Source: Romanomermis culicivorax (lineage: Eukaryota > Nematoda > Enoplea > Mermithida > Mermithidae). From it: a stretch of 64,000 bases of DNA. Shown here one piece after another: positions 1-8,361 of the stretch; position 1 is the first letter of the stretch; each line of letters begins with the position of its first letter. The DNA is taken from NCBI GenBank assembly GCA_963922205.1, contig CAWUHX010000043.1:558001-622000 (forward strand), read 5' to 3'. A program made the translations under genes and the position numbers. Below the pieces are notes generated by a model. That model saw only the letters and a list, made by a program, of their open reading frames with translations. It did no database searches and was not told the DNA's origin.

Positions 1-1688
1 CAACTTGATATCATAGAGTCTAAATGTTCCAAAACTGAATTATATTGATTAGACAAAATTTCATTTTGCCTAAAGCTAATCAGTTCAAGATGCTTTAGCA
101 TTTTTTGTACTAAAATATCAGGATCATTCTCCACAAAGCAAATTGGGGTGAACCCAGGAACATTTGTTGCAACAGCACATGAAACTGGTTGGTGTTCAGT
201 TATAAAAGTTAATTTTTCTGAATTCTGATGAGGTTTTTTTATAAGGAGTGCTTCAAAGTCATACACAGCATAGAATGGACAAAAATGTTGAGTTTCATTA
301 ACAAAAATCTCCAACTCTTTTAACTGGTCAAATATTGACTTTTTGACCATATATACGCCACCTGGGAATTTATGTACAGTTTCTCCCTCATGACAGTGAT
401 TTTTGGCATGGTCATTAAGTTTTTCCTTTTTTCTGAATAGTCTGTTACAAGAAAGACATGAATATCTCTTTGCATATTGATCTAAATTTACAATATAGCT
501 GTAATGAGCTTTTCCATTTTCAACAAAAGAAACATCCAAATTAAGAAGATTTTTATATTTTTGTACTACATTTTTCCAGCACACTGCTATTTCTTTTACT
601 ATGTCTAAATGGAAAACCTGTACATCTATATGAAATAATTCTTCAATCATTTCTAGATCAGTGTAGGGAACTCCAGGAAATGATTTTATAATTTCAGGAA
701 TTTTTTTCTCTTGACAATATTTGATAAAAAGTTTGAAAACAACATTTTTATTTTCAAAACTTCCAGTAAGGCATTGAGCTATGCAGCGAAACAAGCAAAG
801 ATTATCAGTAAATTTATTTCTTTGACTATCTTGGGTCATACATAAGAGGTTATTTTGTTGGTGAGAAACTATTTCTGGCAAGCAAAAATTTTTACACCCT
901 ACCACAAAATTTTTTTGAGGTATAACATAAAATTCAATATTGCTTATAAGATACAAAGCCCACTTTGTATCTGGGCGAGTAAATTTTTCCTCAAAATCAA
1001 TATTCCCCATAGTTTCAACTAATTGACTCAAATCCTGTCCATTTTTTATGAGAACTGGTTGATTTAGGATTGTGAAGTTATTGTGACATGCATACCAGTA
1101 TTTCAACTCACCTGATTCTTGGTTTTTTAATAGGCATCCAATCGCACCATTAATTTTAAAGCACTCTTTTTCACTTTTGTAAATATCGTCCAGCATGGCT
1201 TTGACATTGCCATGAACAGCTCCCCATTGATAATTGTATGTATGGTCCAACATATTTAATGTTGACCTGCTTGTTCTAATCAGGCGCCAATAATTTTTTA
1301 TTTCTTCTTGCACTTCCTCGGGATATTCAATTAAATCTGGTGGTGATTCCGGATCATCAGAAATGGTTTGTCCAGTTGTGCCAGGTATTTCACATCCATC
1401 GACATCCATTGGAAGGTTTTCTTCTGGTTTGATCATTAAACAACTGCCACTGTGCTTTGAGGCAAGTAAGTCTTTTGAGTTGGTAAAGTCAGTGGTACAA
1501 TATAGACAGTGGTTGTCCTCATGTTGCTTCTGATAGTGTTTCTTCAGGCCTTTTACCTGTGTGAAGACTGAAGCACACTGAGGACACCTGTACCGGCAAC
1601 CTTGATGAACTGCTCTTACATGTTCATTTAGATATCTCTCTTCACCAAACTGCCTTCCACATTCGACATAATTGATTTGTTTCTCCAT
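1..1688 (-). CDS. polB: Maverick type B DNA polymerase, N-terminal part
   Basis: One reading frame stays open from an ATG at 1688 to the left window edge, giving 562 codons with no stop. Residues 10-80 hold C2H2-like zinc fingers (for example C35, C38, H51, H56); the first finger lacks a clear first Cys. A central region with NLCLFRCIA and a later Cys/His segment (CLSCNRLF, then HAKNHCH) match the N-terminal architecture of one class of Maverick polymerases. The exonuclease I motif is YDFEALL, with D477 and E479. The polymerase palm motifs must lie beyond position 1. Protein-primed replication of the element is the family role. This domain layout differs from the PolB at 33933-38730, so the two elements belong to different lineages. 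No lesion is seen in the visible part. Confidence 0.9.
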   Translation of the reverse strand, partial: MEKQINYVECGRQFGEERYLNEHVRAVHQGCRYRCPQCASVFTQVKGLKKHYQKQHEDNHCLYCTTDFTNSKDLLASKHSGSCLMIKPEENLPMDVDGCEIPGTTGQTISDDPESPPDLIEYPEEVQEEIKNYWRLIRTSRSTLNMLDHTYNYQWGAVHGNVKAMLDDIYKSEKECFKINGAIGCLLKNQESGELKYWYACHNNFTILNQPVLIKNGQDLSQLVETMGNIDFEEKFTRPDTKWALYLISNIEFYVIPQKNFVVGCKNFCLPEIVSHQQNNLLCMTQDSQRNKFTDNLCLFRCIAQCLTGSFENKNVVFKLFIKYCQEKKIPEIIKSFPGVPYTDLEMIEELFHIDVQVFHLDIVKEIAVCWKNVVQKYKNLLNLDVSFVENGKAHYSYIVNLDQYAKRYSCLSCNRLFRKKEKLNDHAKNHCHEGETVHKFPGGVYMVKKSIFDQLKELEIFVNETQHFCPFYAVYDFEALLIKKPHQNSEKLTFITEHQPVSCAVATNVPGFTPICFVENDPDILVQKMLKHLELISFRQNEILSNQYNSVLEHLDSMISS

Positions 1689-1788
1689 AATAATCAATAA
1701 TAATATAAAATTTAAAATATAAAGTTTCAAAGTTCACCTTTCTTCAAGTTGTTAGAAATCACAAATGAGCTTTCCTCAAATTTTTTTG

Positions 1789-1796
1789 CTTTTATA
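1789..1796 (-). promoter_or_regulatory. TATAAAAG box upstream of element-1 PolB
   Basis: Read on the minus strand this is TATAAAAG, about 100 nt upstream of the PolB ATG at 1688. It shares the core of the plus-strand gene motif but not the GTTG extension, so it may belong to a different (early?) class. Inference only. Confidence 0.4.
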
Positions 1797-2324
1797 CTCT
1801 TATGGGAAGGATTACTGTAGGCTTAGTGGAACAGCAAAACCTACTGATCTATTCCATCAAATGTCACATCTTTCTCACTTTTTCTGATGATTCATACTGA
1901 AATAAACTGTTTTTTCTGGTTTTTTCTTATCTCACTTTTTGATCTGTCTTTCAAGTCAAATTTAATCAAAATGCACATATAAAAACTTTCTTGCTTACGT
2001 CACTTTTCTTTAGACAAGCAGTCACCTTATGAGTCATTTTCTCAACTATCTTTGTATAAAAGTATTTCTTGCCTTCTAGCTAGCCTTGATTCACAACAAT
2101 GAGCATGTGAATCACTTGAGCTTCTAATACTGTACCTCACTGCTCTTTAAATTTGATCTCTTTGCTACTTTCACTAGTGGAAAAATATGCCAGACTTAAC
2201 CATCTTTTCATCTACATAAAATGTTTCATGTAGTGGGAAGGTTTTCAATCAATAAAGTTTAGGTAAATAAACAACAACTGACTCTCTTTGAAAATTGAGT
2301 GGGTGTTTTTTATGTATTGCTGGC
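1797..2324. other. Divergent intergenic region of element 1
   Basis: AT-rich spacer between the divergent PolB and plus-strand gene blocks. It has a TATAAAAGTAT at 2055-2065 whose downstream ATG (2099) meets a stop after three codons, and an AATAAA-like stretch near 2250. This may be the remnant of a lost small gene. I see no supported ORF. Confidence 0.5.
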
Positions 2325-2335
2325 TATAAAAGTTG
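2325..2335 (+). promoter_or_regulatory. TATAAAAGTTG motif, membrane-protein gene
   Basis: Exact TATAAAAGTTG 25 nt before the ATG at 2350 (37 nt before a second in-frame ATG at 2362). Its position argues against the upstream GTG start at 2299. Confidence 0.75.
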
Positions 2336-2349
2336 GCTGGCTCTCTAAA

Positions 2350-2577
2350 ATGAACAAAAAAATGGATGCTAACCACACTATTGAACATTTTCTAGCTTGT
2401 CTGGAAAGGCATAATGGGAAAACAGTTTTTACTGAGATATGGTATTGTGTGGCTCTATTGGCTATACTAACAATACTGACTCTATTGAAATTGTTAAGGA
2501 GATATTTGGAGAACCTGTTCACCAAAAAACCTAAAACTAGTACAAAAAGTGTCAGATTCAATCTTGCAGATGTATAA
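2350..2577 (+). CDS. Small single-pass membrane protein
   Basis: A 75-residue protein. The N-terminal half is polar and a strongly hydrophobic stretch at about residues 30-50 (WYCVALLAILTILTLLKLL) should span a membrane. It is followed by a basic tail rich in Lys and Arg, which suggests the C-terminus faces the cytosol or virion interior. The frame stays open upstream to a GTG at 2299, but the TATAAAAGTTG box lies inside that extension, so ATG 2350 (or 2362) is the better start. I do not recognise a family. Small membrane proteins are common in Maverick late gene blocks, and the second element has a different two-pass one at 45854. The gene ends 31 nt before the integrase start. Confidence 0.65.
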   Translation: MNKKMDANHTIEHFLACLERHNGKTVFTEIWYCVALLAILTILTLLKLLRRYLENLFTKKPKTSTKSVRFNLADV

Positions 2578-2588
2578 ATAAAAGTTTG
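2578..2588 (+). promoter_or_regulatory. ATAAAAGTTTG variant motif, integrase gene
   Basis: The sequence TATAAATAAAAGTTTG overlaps the end of the preceding gene. Its 3' part is one base off the element-1 consensus and lies 31 nt before ATG 2609. Confidence 0.55.
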
Positions 2589-2608
2589 ACAGCAGCATGC
2601 TTGAAAAA

Positions 2609-3397
2609 ATGAACAAGCTCTTTGAAAGCATATACTTTAACCCAAGTACGGGGTATTGTAGTGTTCAGAACCTGTTACGACAGGCAAAAGCTAGTAATCC
2701 CAGGGTCACTCTGCATTCTGTTAAGGAATGGTTGCAGAAACAGCCAACATATACTGTACACAAGTATGCTAGGCGCCATTACCCCAGGAATAATGTTCTA
2801 GTTACTGATATTGATGAACAGTGGCAAATGGATCTTGCAGACCTCAGTTCACTCGCCAGGCATAATGATGGATACAAATTCCTTTTAAATTGTATAGATG
2901 TCCTGTCAAAATTTGCATGGTCTGTACCCTTGAAAAATAAAAATACATCATCTATTTTGCATGCCTTTCAAACAATTTTGAAATCTGGCAGAAAGCCGCA
3001 AAAAATACAGACTGATGCTGGTACAGAGTTCACAAACAAAGCCTTCCAGGCCTTATTAAAGAAACTTGGCATTAGTTTTTTCATAACTGCTAGTGAAACT
3101 AAGGCTAGCATTGTTGAGAAGGGTTACACTCCCAATTGGAGTGATGAAGTTTTTGTGATTCGTGAGCAAAAAGCTAGATATCCTCCTGTATATACGGTAG
3201 AAGATCAGCTGGGAGAAGTCATACAGGGTGTATTTTATGAGCCAGAATTACAGAAAGTTGATGAGATTACAGATGTCTGCATTATAGAAAAGATTATACG
3301 AAAGAGAAAAAGGGCTGGGAAAACTGAATACTTTGTTAAATGGAAGGGTCACCCAGATAAATTCAATAGTTGGGTGACAGATTTGATAAAACTATAG
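2609..3397 (+). pseudogene. int: Maverick integrase with internal deletion
   Basis: The ORF encodes 262 residues of retroviral-type (rve) integrase fused to a C-terminal chromodomain. D75 (WQMDLAD), D136 (QTDAGTE) and E170 (SIVE) form the DDE triad. A chromo-like end is visible (EYFVKWKGHP, then FNSW). Compared with the 369-residue integrase at 44097-45206, roughly 100 residues are missing directly after E170; the frame is kept and rejoins before GYTPNWSDEVF. The lost part is the end of the catalytic core and linker, so the enzyme is very probably dead. An ATG at 2597 exists, but alignment to the second element's MNTLLSKLY start and the promoter spacing favour 2609. The normal role is insertion of the linear element DNA into the host genome. 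Confidence 0.85.
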
Positions 3398-3463
3398 CTA
3401 CAGTATGAAAATTAAACAATGATTTACAGGTCTAAAAATTTTTACATGTGCCTGATATTTCAG

Positions 3464-3471
3464 TATATAAG
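3464..3471 (+). promoter_or_regulatory. TATATAAG box, zinc-protein gene
   Basis: TATATAAG lies 45 nt upstream of ATG 3509. It lacks the GTTG extension, so this gene may belong to another temporal class. Confidence 0.4.
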
Positions 3472-3508
3472 CAACTTCAAAATTATTTCAATCATTTGAT
3501 TAACTAGA

Positions 3509-3784
3509 ATGGAATCAAAAAAAGTTAAAGCTCCTATTGAACTCTGCGCTCGAAACTTGCCAAGAGCCATGTATCCCTTAATGATTGAACTGTGTTACTT
3601 TTGTCAAAAGAACAGCTCTGAACGGGAGTGTTTCCAGTTGTCTCAGGGCAAAACATTCTTTACTATTGAAATGTGCCCAAAATGTCTAGAATACAATAAG
3701 GCATTGCAGGAAGCTGGCACCGCTGTACTAAAAAAACAGTTAGCTGATAGACAGGCACTCATCTTGAAGCCCACAGTAAACTAG
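3509..3784 (+). CDS. Small zinc-ribbon-like protein
   Basis: A 91-residue protein with two CxxC knuckles, CYFC (C29, C32) and CPKC (C56, C59), spaced as in a treble-clef or ribbon zinc site. The C-terminal third is helical and charged. I do not recognise the family. It sits between the integrase and the FW-motif gene, with its own TATA-like box, and is complete with no lesion. A DNA- or RNA-binding or transcription-related role is possible, since the element also encodes a TBP homologue, but that is only context. Confidence 0.6.
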   Translation: MESKKVKAPIELCARNLPRAMYPLMIELCYFCQKNSSERECFQLSQGKTFFTIEMCPKCLEYNKALQEAGTAVLKKQLADRQALILKPTVN

Positions 3785-3823
3785 TGAAATGGGATTTGCA
3801 AGTATTCTGTAACATTTTTTATG

Positions 3824-3834
3824 TATATAAGTTG
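3824..3834 (+). promoter_or_regulatory. TATATAAGTTG variant motif, FW-motif gene
   Basis: One base different from the element-1 consensus and keeping the GTTG extension. It lies 73 nt before ATG 3897. Confidence 0.55.
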
Positions 3835-3896
3835 TAAATTCTCCTTAGTCTTCAGTCTTCAAACTTTTCCTTCTACAGTTTAGTCATTTTTTCAAA

Positions 3897-4229
3897 ATGG
3901 ATGGTATTTTTTTAAATGTTGCACTGAGTATGGGCACCTTTCTCAAAAGACCTTATACTCAAAAAGCTGTGGCCAGATATGCCTCATATTTTTGGGATCG
4001 AATAAATGATGGCTACAAGCATGAATGGAAGATTTTGGCTAAAGTGGCCAATGAGCTGGATCATCGTACGGGTAAGAGAAAACTGACTGGGTTTTGGCAT
4101 TTTGCTAAGGCACTAGAGGGTTTGATGAAAACTTGTAGTGCTGGACCCCTTCTTTTTGAGATCTGGATGAATCTTACTCCAGAGGCTGTACAAAAATACA
4201 ATGATGAAGGTATAGATATACCCTATTAA
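3897..4229 (+). CDS. FW-motif conserved Maverick protein
   Basis: A 110-residue protein of unknown function. It shares a pattern with the two-exon gene at 42332-42794 and the GC-rich minus-strand gene at 59818-60243: a YFW or LFW helix, then a K-rich segment, then FWxFAKxL, then a Trp-Leu-x-Pro helix near the end. The FW-x(7-8)-K-x2-W/Y-x3-A spacing faintly recalls an HMG-box helix, but basic DNA-wedging residues are not obvious, so I do not call it HMG. The gene is intronless here and intron-containing in the second element. ORF intact. Confidence 0.65.
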   Translation: MDGIFLNVALSMGTFLKRPYTQKAVARYASYFWDRINDGYKHEWKILAKVANELDHRTGKRKLTGFWHFAKALEGLMKTCSAGPLLFEIWMNLTPEAVQKYNDEGIDIPY

Positions 4230-4350
4230 TATTGTAATAATTGTAATTAAATATTGTGATGAAAAATAAAAGACAAGAAAAAAATTAAAGGAGAAAAAAA
4301 TTAAAAAAAAATCAAAGCACAATTGCTGGTATTTCCAGCATGTTGCATGT

Positions 4351-4361
4351 TATAAAAGTTG
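4351..4361 (+). promoter_or_regulatory. TATAAAAGTTG motif, ATPase gene
   Basis: Exact consensus, 31 nt upstream of ATG 4382. It lies downstream of the alternative ATG at 4340, which argues against that start. Confidence 0.75.
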
Positions 4362-4381
4362 AGAATCTATTGAAAAAAAAC

Positions 4382-5005
4382 ATGGCTATAAAATTTAATC
4401 ACCCCTTTGCATGTATTGTTCCTGGCTCTACAAAAGCGGGTAAAACAACCTTTGTAAAGAATTTAGTACTAAATGTGAAGTACTTGATTGAACCCATTCC
4501 TGAACATATTCACTGGTTCTTTAGTGAGAAGCAGCCAGTCTACAATGACTTGTCTGGCAGAGTCAACTTCTATCAGGGATTACCTGACATGAACTTGATT
4601 AGAGAGCTCAGTCCTGCACCCCAACTTGTTATACTAGATGATCTCATGCAGGAAATGGCTAAAAATAAGCACCTGGACATTCTTTTTACTCGTGGATGTC
4701 ATCACATGAATGTGTCTCTGATACACATTGTTCAAAATGTTTTCTTTGAGGGTCTAAGAACATCTAGAATAAATGCAGAGTACCTTGTTTTGATGAAAAA
4801 TCCTGCAGATAGGCTCCAAGTAAAAACTTTGGCAAGACAGTTGTTTCCTGATAAAGTAAAGTAGTTTCTCGAGTCCTTTGAAGATGCCATGTTTAAACCA
4901 TACAGTTATATAATTGTTGATCTTTCTCAAACAACACCTGATAAACTTAGACTCAGAGCTGATATTTTCTCAAAATTTTCCACGATATATGTGCCAAAAG
5001 TATAA
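4382..5005 (+). pseudogene. Packaging ATPase (FtsK/HerA type) with in-frame TAG
   Basis: Maverick genome-packaging ATPase. Walker A is GSTKAGKT (residues 15-22), Walker B is VILDD (D86, D87), and the downstream IHIVQN strand holds the conserved Gln-Asn. A TAG at 4862-4864 interrupts the frame at codon 161. The same frame then continues without another stop to TAA at 5003-5005 and that part still aligns with the C-terminus of the ATPase at 41086 (ESFEDA, KPY, RLR). The lesion removes about the last 47 residues. The natural TAA lies inside the next gene's TATAAAAGTTG box. The start at 4382 is chosen from promoter position and alignment; ATG 4340 would place the box inside the gene. Confidence 0.85.
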
Positions 5006-5011
5006 AAGTTG
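5001..5011 (+). promoter_or_regulatory. TATAAAAGTTG motif, 114-aa protein gene
   Basis: Exact consensus, 36 nt upstream of ATG 5037. It overlaps the terminal codons of the ATPase frame. Confidence 0.75.
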
Positions 5012-5036
5012 TCTATTCTTGAGTTTTATAGTCAAA

Positions 5037-5381
5037 ATGCCTTGTGATCATCTTAGACATAATATTGATTACATCAGGGTACTAGCTAAGGCTAAACCCA
5101 AGCAACGTAAAGCTATTATTAGCACCGCTGATCGTGAACTGAAACTTTGTTTGTGTGAATGTATACTCAACTTCCTCGAAGGCAATATAAAAGTTGACAA
5201 AAATACCTTGTATAAATTAAGTTCCCACAAGGGACCTTTACGAGTATTAGCAGATGAGAAAACAAGTCTCAGCAAAAGACGAGACATTCTAGAACAAAAA
5301 GGTGGATTTTTGCCTGTATTGTTGGCACCAATCTTAGGAATAGCTGGACAATTACTAGCTGATGCAATTATAAAAAGATGA
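5037..5381 (+). CDS. Conserved small Maverick protein with hydrophobic tail
   Basis: A 114-residue protein homologous to those at 42877 and 52604. It has a basic N-terminal helix pair (KPKQRKAII), a Cys-rich LCLCECILNFLEGNI segment, a basic middle, and a C-terminal GGFLPVLL hydrophobic stretch that could insert in a membrane. Proteins of this pattern are common in adintovirus/Maverick gene sets next to the structural genes; I do not know an experimentally assigned function. Start 5037 follows the promoter by 36 nt and aligns with the second element. Its stop overlaps the next start (ATGA at 5378). Confidence 0.75.
   Translation: MPCDHLRHNIDYIRVLAKAKPKQRKAIISTADRELKLCLCECILNFLEGNIKVDKNTLYKLSSHKGPLRVLADEKTSLSKRRDILEQKGGFLPVLLAPILGIAGQLLADAIIKR
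5186..5196 (+). promoter_or_regulatory. Internal TATAAAAGTTG motif
   Basis: Exact consensus inside the preceding gene, where it encodes Asn-Ile-Lys-Val-Asp. It lies 192 nt upstream of ATG 5378, the only candidate promoter for that overlapping gene. It could also be a coincidence of coding. Confidence 0.45.
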
Positions 5382-6106
5382 TGAATACAAATAAAATGAT
5401 TCTTGTACCGCACGACATTGGTCATAGGGAAGACATAGCAGCTAATGTAATGACTGCTTTGGATACAGAAATGAATGACATTTTAACTAATAAGTCATTG
5501 CCCTCTGACAAAAAGATAATCTTATACAATCAAGTGTTGCACAGATATAGGCAGGCTACGCAGGATCAAACCAGACCTTATGAGCTGACTGTTAGTGAAC
5601 CTGTTGCAGAACACCCCATTCCTGATTTGGAAGAAATAACACCAAAGCAAAAAAAGCCAGACACTGCTGAAAGCACTATTGATGTGACCCCGAGAAAAGA
5701 TGTTCTGTATGAAAAAACCATGAAAATTGTACCAAAAAAGTGGCATAGTCAAGCTAAAATGTTATATGATTATGCTAAAGATAATCCACACATGGAGTGG
5801 TCGGATAAAGGAGAAATGATTCTGAAAGGCACCAAAATAAGTGGAACCAACATTGTTGATTTGATTTCTGATGTGGCGAGAGTTGGTCCGAGGCGCCAGC
5901 AAGCAATAGGGTCAGAATTGTTTGTAAAGAACCTCTTAAAGGAGAATGTGCCTCGAGATCTTTTTGTAAATAAGTCCAGGCTAAATGTTGGAAGTGAAAG
6001 TGATGAAACATTTGCTTCCCCGAGTGGACCCGTAGATGGTAAAAAAATTAAGGCACCCAAAAGCATTACACCAAGGCCTAGATGGTTAGAATTTGGAAAA
6101 GCATAA
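5378..6106 (+). CDS. Conserved Maverick structural-block protein (ILVP type)
   Basis: A 242-residue protein homologous to those at 43232 and 52959. The N-terminus carries a KMILVP-like signature, followed by a coiled-coil-like acidic region (LDTEMNDILTNKSLPSDKK, then YNQVLHRY), a Pro/Glu-rich linker, and a globular C-terminal part containing GTKISGTNIVDLI. The same three-part layout is seen in the second element (GKLIEGSHIIDLL). It is a recurrent adintovirus/Maverick protein of unassigned function, always in the capsid block. It starts within the stop of the upstream gene and no lesion is seen. Confidence 0.75.
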   Translation: MMNTNKMILVPHDIGHREDIAANVMTALDTEMNDILTNKSLPSDKKIILYNQVLHRYRQATQDQTRPYELTVSEPVAEHPIPDLEEITPKQKKPDTAESTIDVTPRKDVLYEKTMKIVPKKWHSQAKMLYDYAKDNPHMEWSDKGEMILKGTKISGTNIVDLISDVARVGPRRQQAIGSELFVKNLLKENVPRDLFVNKSRLNVGSESDETFASPSGPVDGKKIKAPKSITPRPRWLEFGKA

Positions 6107-6112
6107 AAGTTG
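6102..6112 (+). promoter_or_regulatory. CATAAAAGTTG variant motif, PX gene
   Basis: Overlaps the upstream stop codon, 41 nt before ATG 6143. Differs from the consensus only at the first base. Confidence 0.65.
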
Positions 6113-6142
6113 TAATTTACAGTATTTTGTAAATTTATAAAG

Positions 6143-6565
6143 ATGAGACAATACTTTAATCCGGAAGATTATGCAACTTGGCTTCAGTACTATACTGAAC
6201 AAGCTGAACAAACTGGCTATGGTTTCAAAGGCTTCAAAGGCACACCCTATCAACGTGGAGGAGGTCTAGGAGGCTTCTTTAGATCATTATTCAGAATGGC
6301 CATTCCTGTTATTAAGTCAGCTGCTGGCCATATTCGTAAGCAAGCGCTATCTACAGGTGCACATATTGCTGGAGATTTAGCCGAAGGTCGATCTATTAAA
6401 GAGTCTCTAGAAGAACATGGCCGAGCAGCACTCTCCAAGTTGGCCCACAGTGCGGGAGAGGCCTTGCAGACTGGAAGAGGCTTGGGGACTAGACCAAAAG
6501 GTATAAAAGTTGAGAAAAATGATATATTCTCAAAGAAAAAGAGAAGGAAACATGGCTCTAATTGA
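6143..6565 (+). CDS. PX-like virion core/minor protein
   Basis: A 140-residue basic protein. After a Tyr-rich N-terminus it has the signature GGFFRSLFRMAIPVIKS, then KQALSTGAHIAGD and KESLEEHGRAAL, and ends in a strongly basic tail (KKKRRKHGSN). This pattern matches the adenovirus pX/pVI-like core proteins of adintoviruses and aligns with the 178-residue protein at 56921. The likely role is DNA condensation and/or capsid-membrane interaction in the virion. The C-terminal coding region contains the MCP promoter motif (codons for GIKVEK), and the gene overlaps the MCP start by 14 nt. Confidence 0.8.
   Translation: MRQYFNPEDYATWLQYYTEQAEQTGYGFKGFKGTPYQRGGGLGGFFRSLFRMAIPVIKSAAGHIRKQALSTGAHIAGDLAEGRSIKESLEEHGRAALSKLAHSAGEALQTGRGLGTRPKGIKVEKNDIFSKKKRRKHGSN
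6502..6512 (+). promoter_or_regulatory. TATAAAAGTTG motif, MCP gene
   Basis: Exact consensus inside the PX coding region, 50 nt before the MCP ATG at 6552. Confidence 0.7.
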
Positions 6566-7853
6566 TACAATTTCTAGCATTAGTACAAAGTCTGAATTGG
6601 ACTTTTTCACTGTACCTCCCACACAAGTAATAATTAAACGAGGCTACTGGGATGAAGTTAACCCCATAAATCCTATCACAAATGATGGTCCATACGAATT
6701 TCGTATACCTCCAGATCCTCACATGATTCAGCTTAGCAAAAATTATCTGTACATGACCTTGAAAATTACTTACACTGTTCCTGCTGGTGGAGCTGCACCA
6801 GTAATTGCACCTATCAATCTGATTGGTAAAGCATTTTTCTGACAAGTGAAGCTCTTCCTGAATGGTCGTCTTATTCATGATAGTGGGGATAAGTATGCTT
6901 ACAGAGCATTCTTTGAAACTGATTTAAATTTTGGTTTTGATGCTAAAAATAGTCACTTACAGTCTTCTTTGTATACTATGGAAGCTGGTCCTAAAATAGA
7001 TACTGCTGATTGCCAGGGTTTTAAAGACAGAGTAAAGTACTTTGAAAATAGTCAAACAGTTGAAATAACAGCTCCTCTTCATATTGATCTTCTAATGCAA
7101 GATCGATATTTACTCAGCAATACTGAGCTCAAACTGGAATTGATTCGCAATAGTAATCCATTTGTATTACAGTGTCCAGCTGGTGATGCAGAAAATGCAA
7201 AATTGGAAGTTTCCCAGATGAAACTCTTCATCAGGAAAGTTAAAGTGCTCGACAGTGTTGGATTGGCTCTGGAGAAAGCAATGTTAAAGACATCAGTCAA
7301 GTACCCAATTAGACGAATCCAAATGGTGAATCTTCATATTGCTAGTACAACGCAATCTACACCTCTGAATACTCTACTCACTGGTCAGTTGCCACGTAGG
7401 ATGATTATAGCATGTGTCGATGCGGATGCATATCGTGGAGAAATAAAAAAATCTCCATTTAATTTTAAATGTTACAGTATAAGCGAAGTCAAAGTTGTCT
7501 CTGGTGGTCAAGCTTTCCCAGCAACTCCACTAAGACTTGATTTTGCCAACAACAAATATATTCGAGCGTATGATCAGCTCTTTGAAACTCTAGACATGGC
7601 TAAGGATAACAAAGGGAATGGCATTAGCAGACTTAATTTTAAAAATCGACAGTGCTACTTTGCCTTCGATTTTATACCTGATGAAGATGATAGTGGACAT
7701 TGGGACTTGATTAAAGATGGTTCCACAAGTATCGAATTGACATTTGCTGATAGGATACCTGATGCAGGTATAGAAGTTATTGTTTATGCAGAATTTGACA
7801 ATTTGATTATGATCGATAAAAATAGACACATCTTTAATGACTATACTGCATGA
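6552..7853 (+). pseudogene. Major capsid protein (double jelly-roll) with in-frame TGA
   Basis: Maverick hexon-like MCP, 433 codons. The N-terminal signature SELDFFTVPPTQV, then PYEFRIP and LSKNYLYMTLKI, is typical. The homologue at 57454-58851 aligns throughout, including DSGDKYAYR and PLNTLLTGQLPRR. A TGA at 6840-6842 interrupts codon 97, directly after GKAFF; the same frame continues to the natural stop at 7851-7853. Unless TGA is read through, only a 96-residue N-terminal fragment can be made. The gene overlaps PX by 14 nt and the protease by 4 nt (ATGA). Confidence 0.85.
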
Positions 7854-8343
7854 ATACCTCTGAAATCTACATCTTGATCAATAGAGATCAAGCTCTCAGG
7901 CAAATCTTCAATGGGGTATTTCGTATAGACTGTTTACCACCTCTTGACACTGTACCCGCAGCATTGGTTGTAAATCTGGACAAGCAGGATGAACCTGGTT
8001 CACACTGGGTAGCTCTGTTTGTCAATAAAAAACATGCATGTTGTTATTTTGACAGTTACGGCCTGGAACCACCTCAACAGCTTAGGAATTACATCAAGAC
8101 TATATCTACTTCTTACAAGTGCAATACCAAATGTGTTCAACAGTACTTGACTGCTACATTGGTCAGTTATGTGTATACTTTCTCGTGTGGATAGTCAGAG
8201 GTATAAGAATGAGGGATATTGCTGCTAGTTTGGAAAAAAGTTATGCTGATGAATTTGTCACTGGCTTCATCAACAGTCTCTTTAGAACAAATACTCCCAT
8301 ATATGGTGATGCATTTTTATTTGAACAGCTCAACAGAATATAA
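7850..8343 (+). pseudogene. Adenain-like cysteine protease, frameshifted
   Basis: Maturation protease of the adenain (C5-like) family. The first frame encodes 114 residues with His52 (SHWVA), Asp68 (FDSYG) and a Gln near 97-98, then leaves homology and stops at 8192-8194. Homology resumes in another frame (open over 8119-8343), with a VYFL strand and a C-terminal helix ending at 8343. The frame change falls at about 8155-8175, exactly where the catalytic Cys-Gly should be, so the nucleophile is lost. The intact version is at 45193-45684 (C105). No consensus promoter is seen; it may be translated from the MCP transcript. Confidence 0.8.
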
Positions 8344-8349
8344 AAGTTA
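8339..8349 (+). promoter_or_regulatory. TATAAAAGTTA motif, penton gene
   Basis: One base off the consensus, overlapping the protease stop, 23 nt before ATG 8362 (38 nt before a second in-frame ATG at 8377). Confidence 0.65.
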
Positions 8350-8361
8350 GTTTCTACCATA

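Noticed and set aside
4340..5036. Upstream starts for the ATPase (4340) and the 114-aa protein (4914)
   Set aside because: Both would place the TATAAAAGTTG box inside the gene and extend past the conserved N-termini of the element-2 homologues.
6840..6842. Programmed TGA readthrough in the element-1 MCP
   Set aside because: The element-2 MCP has its stop at a different codon and several neighbouring genes are also broken, so mutation is the simpler reading.
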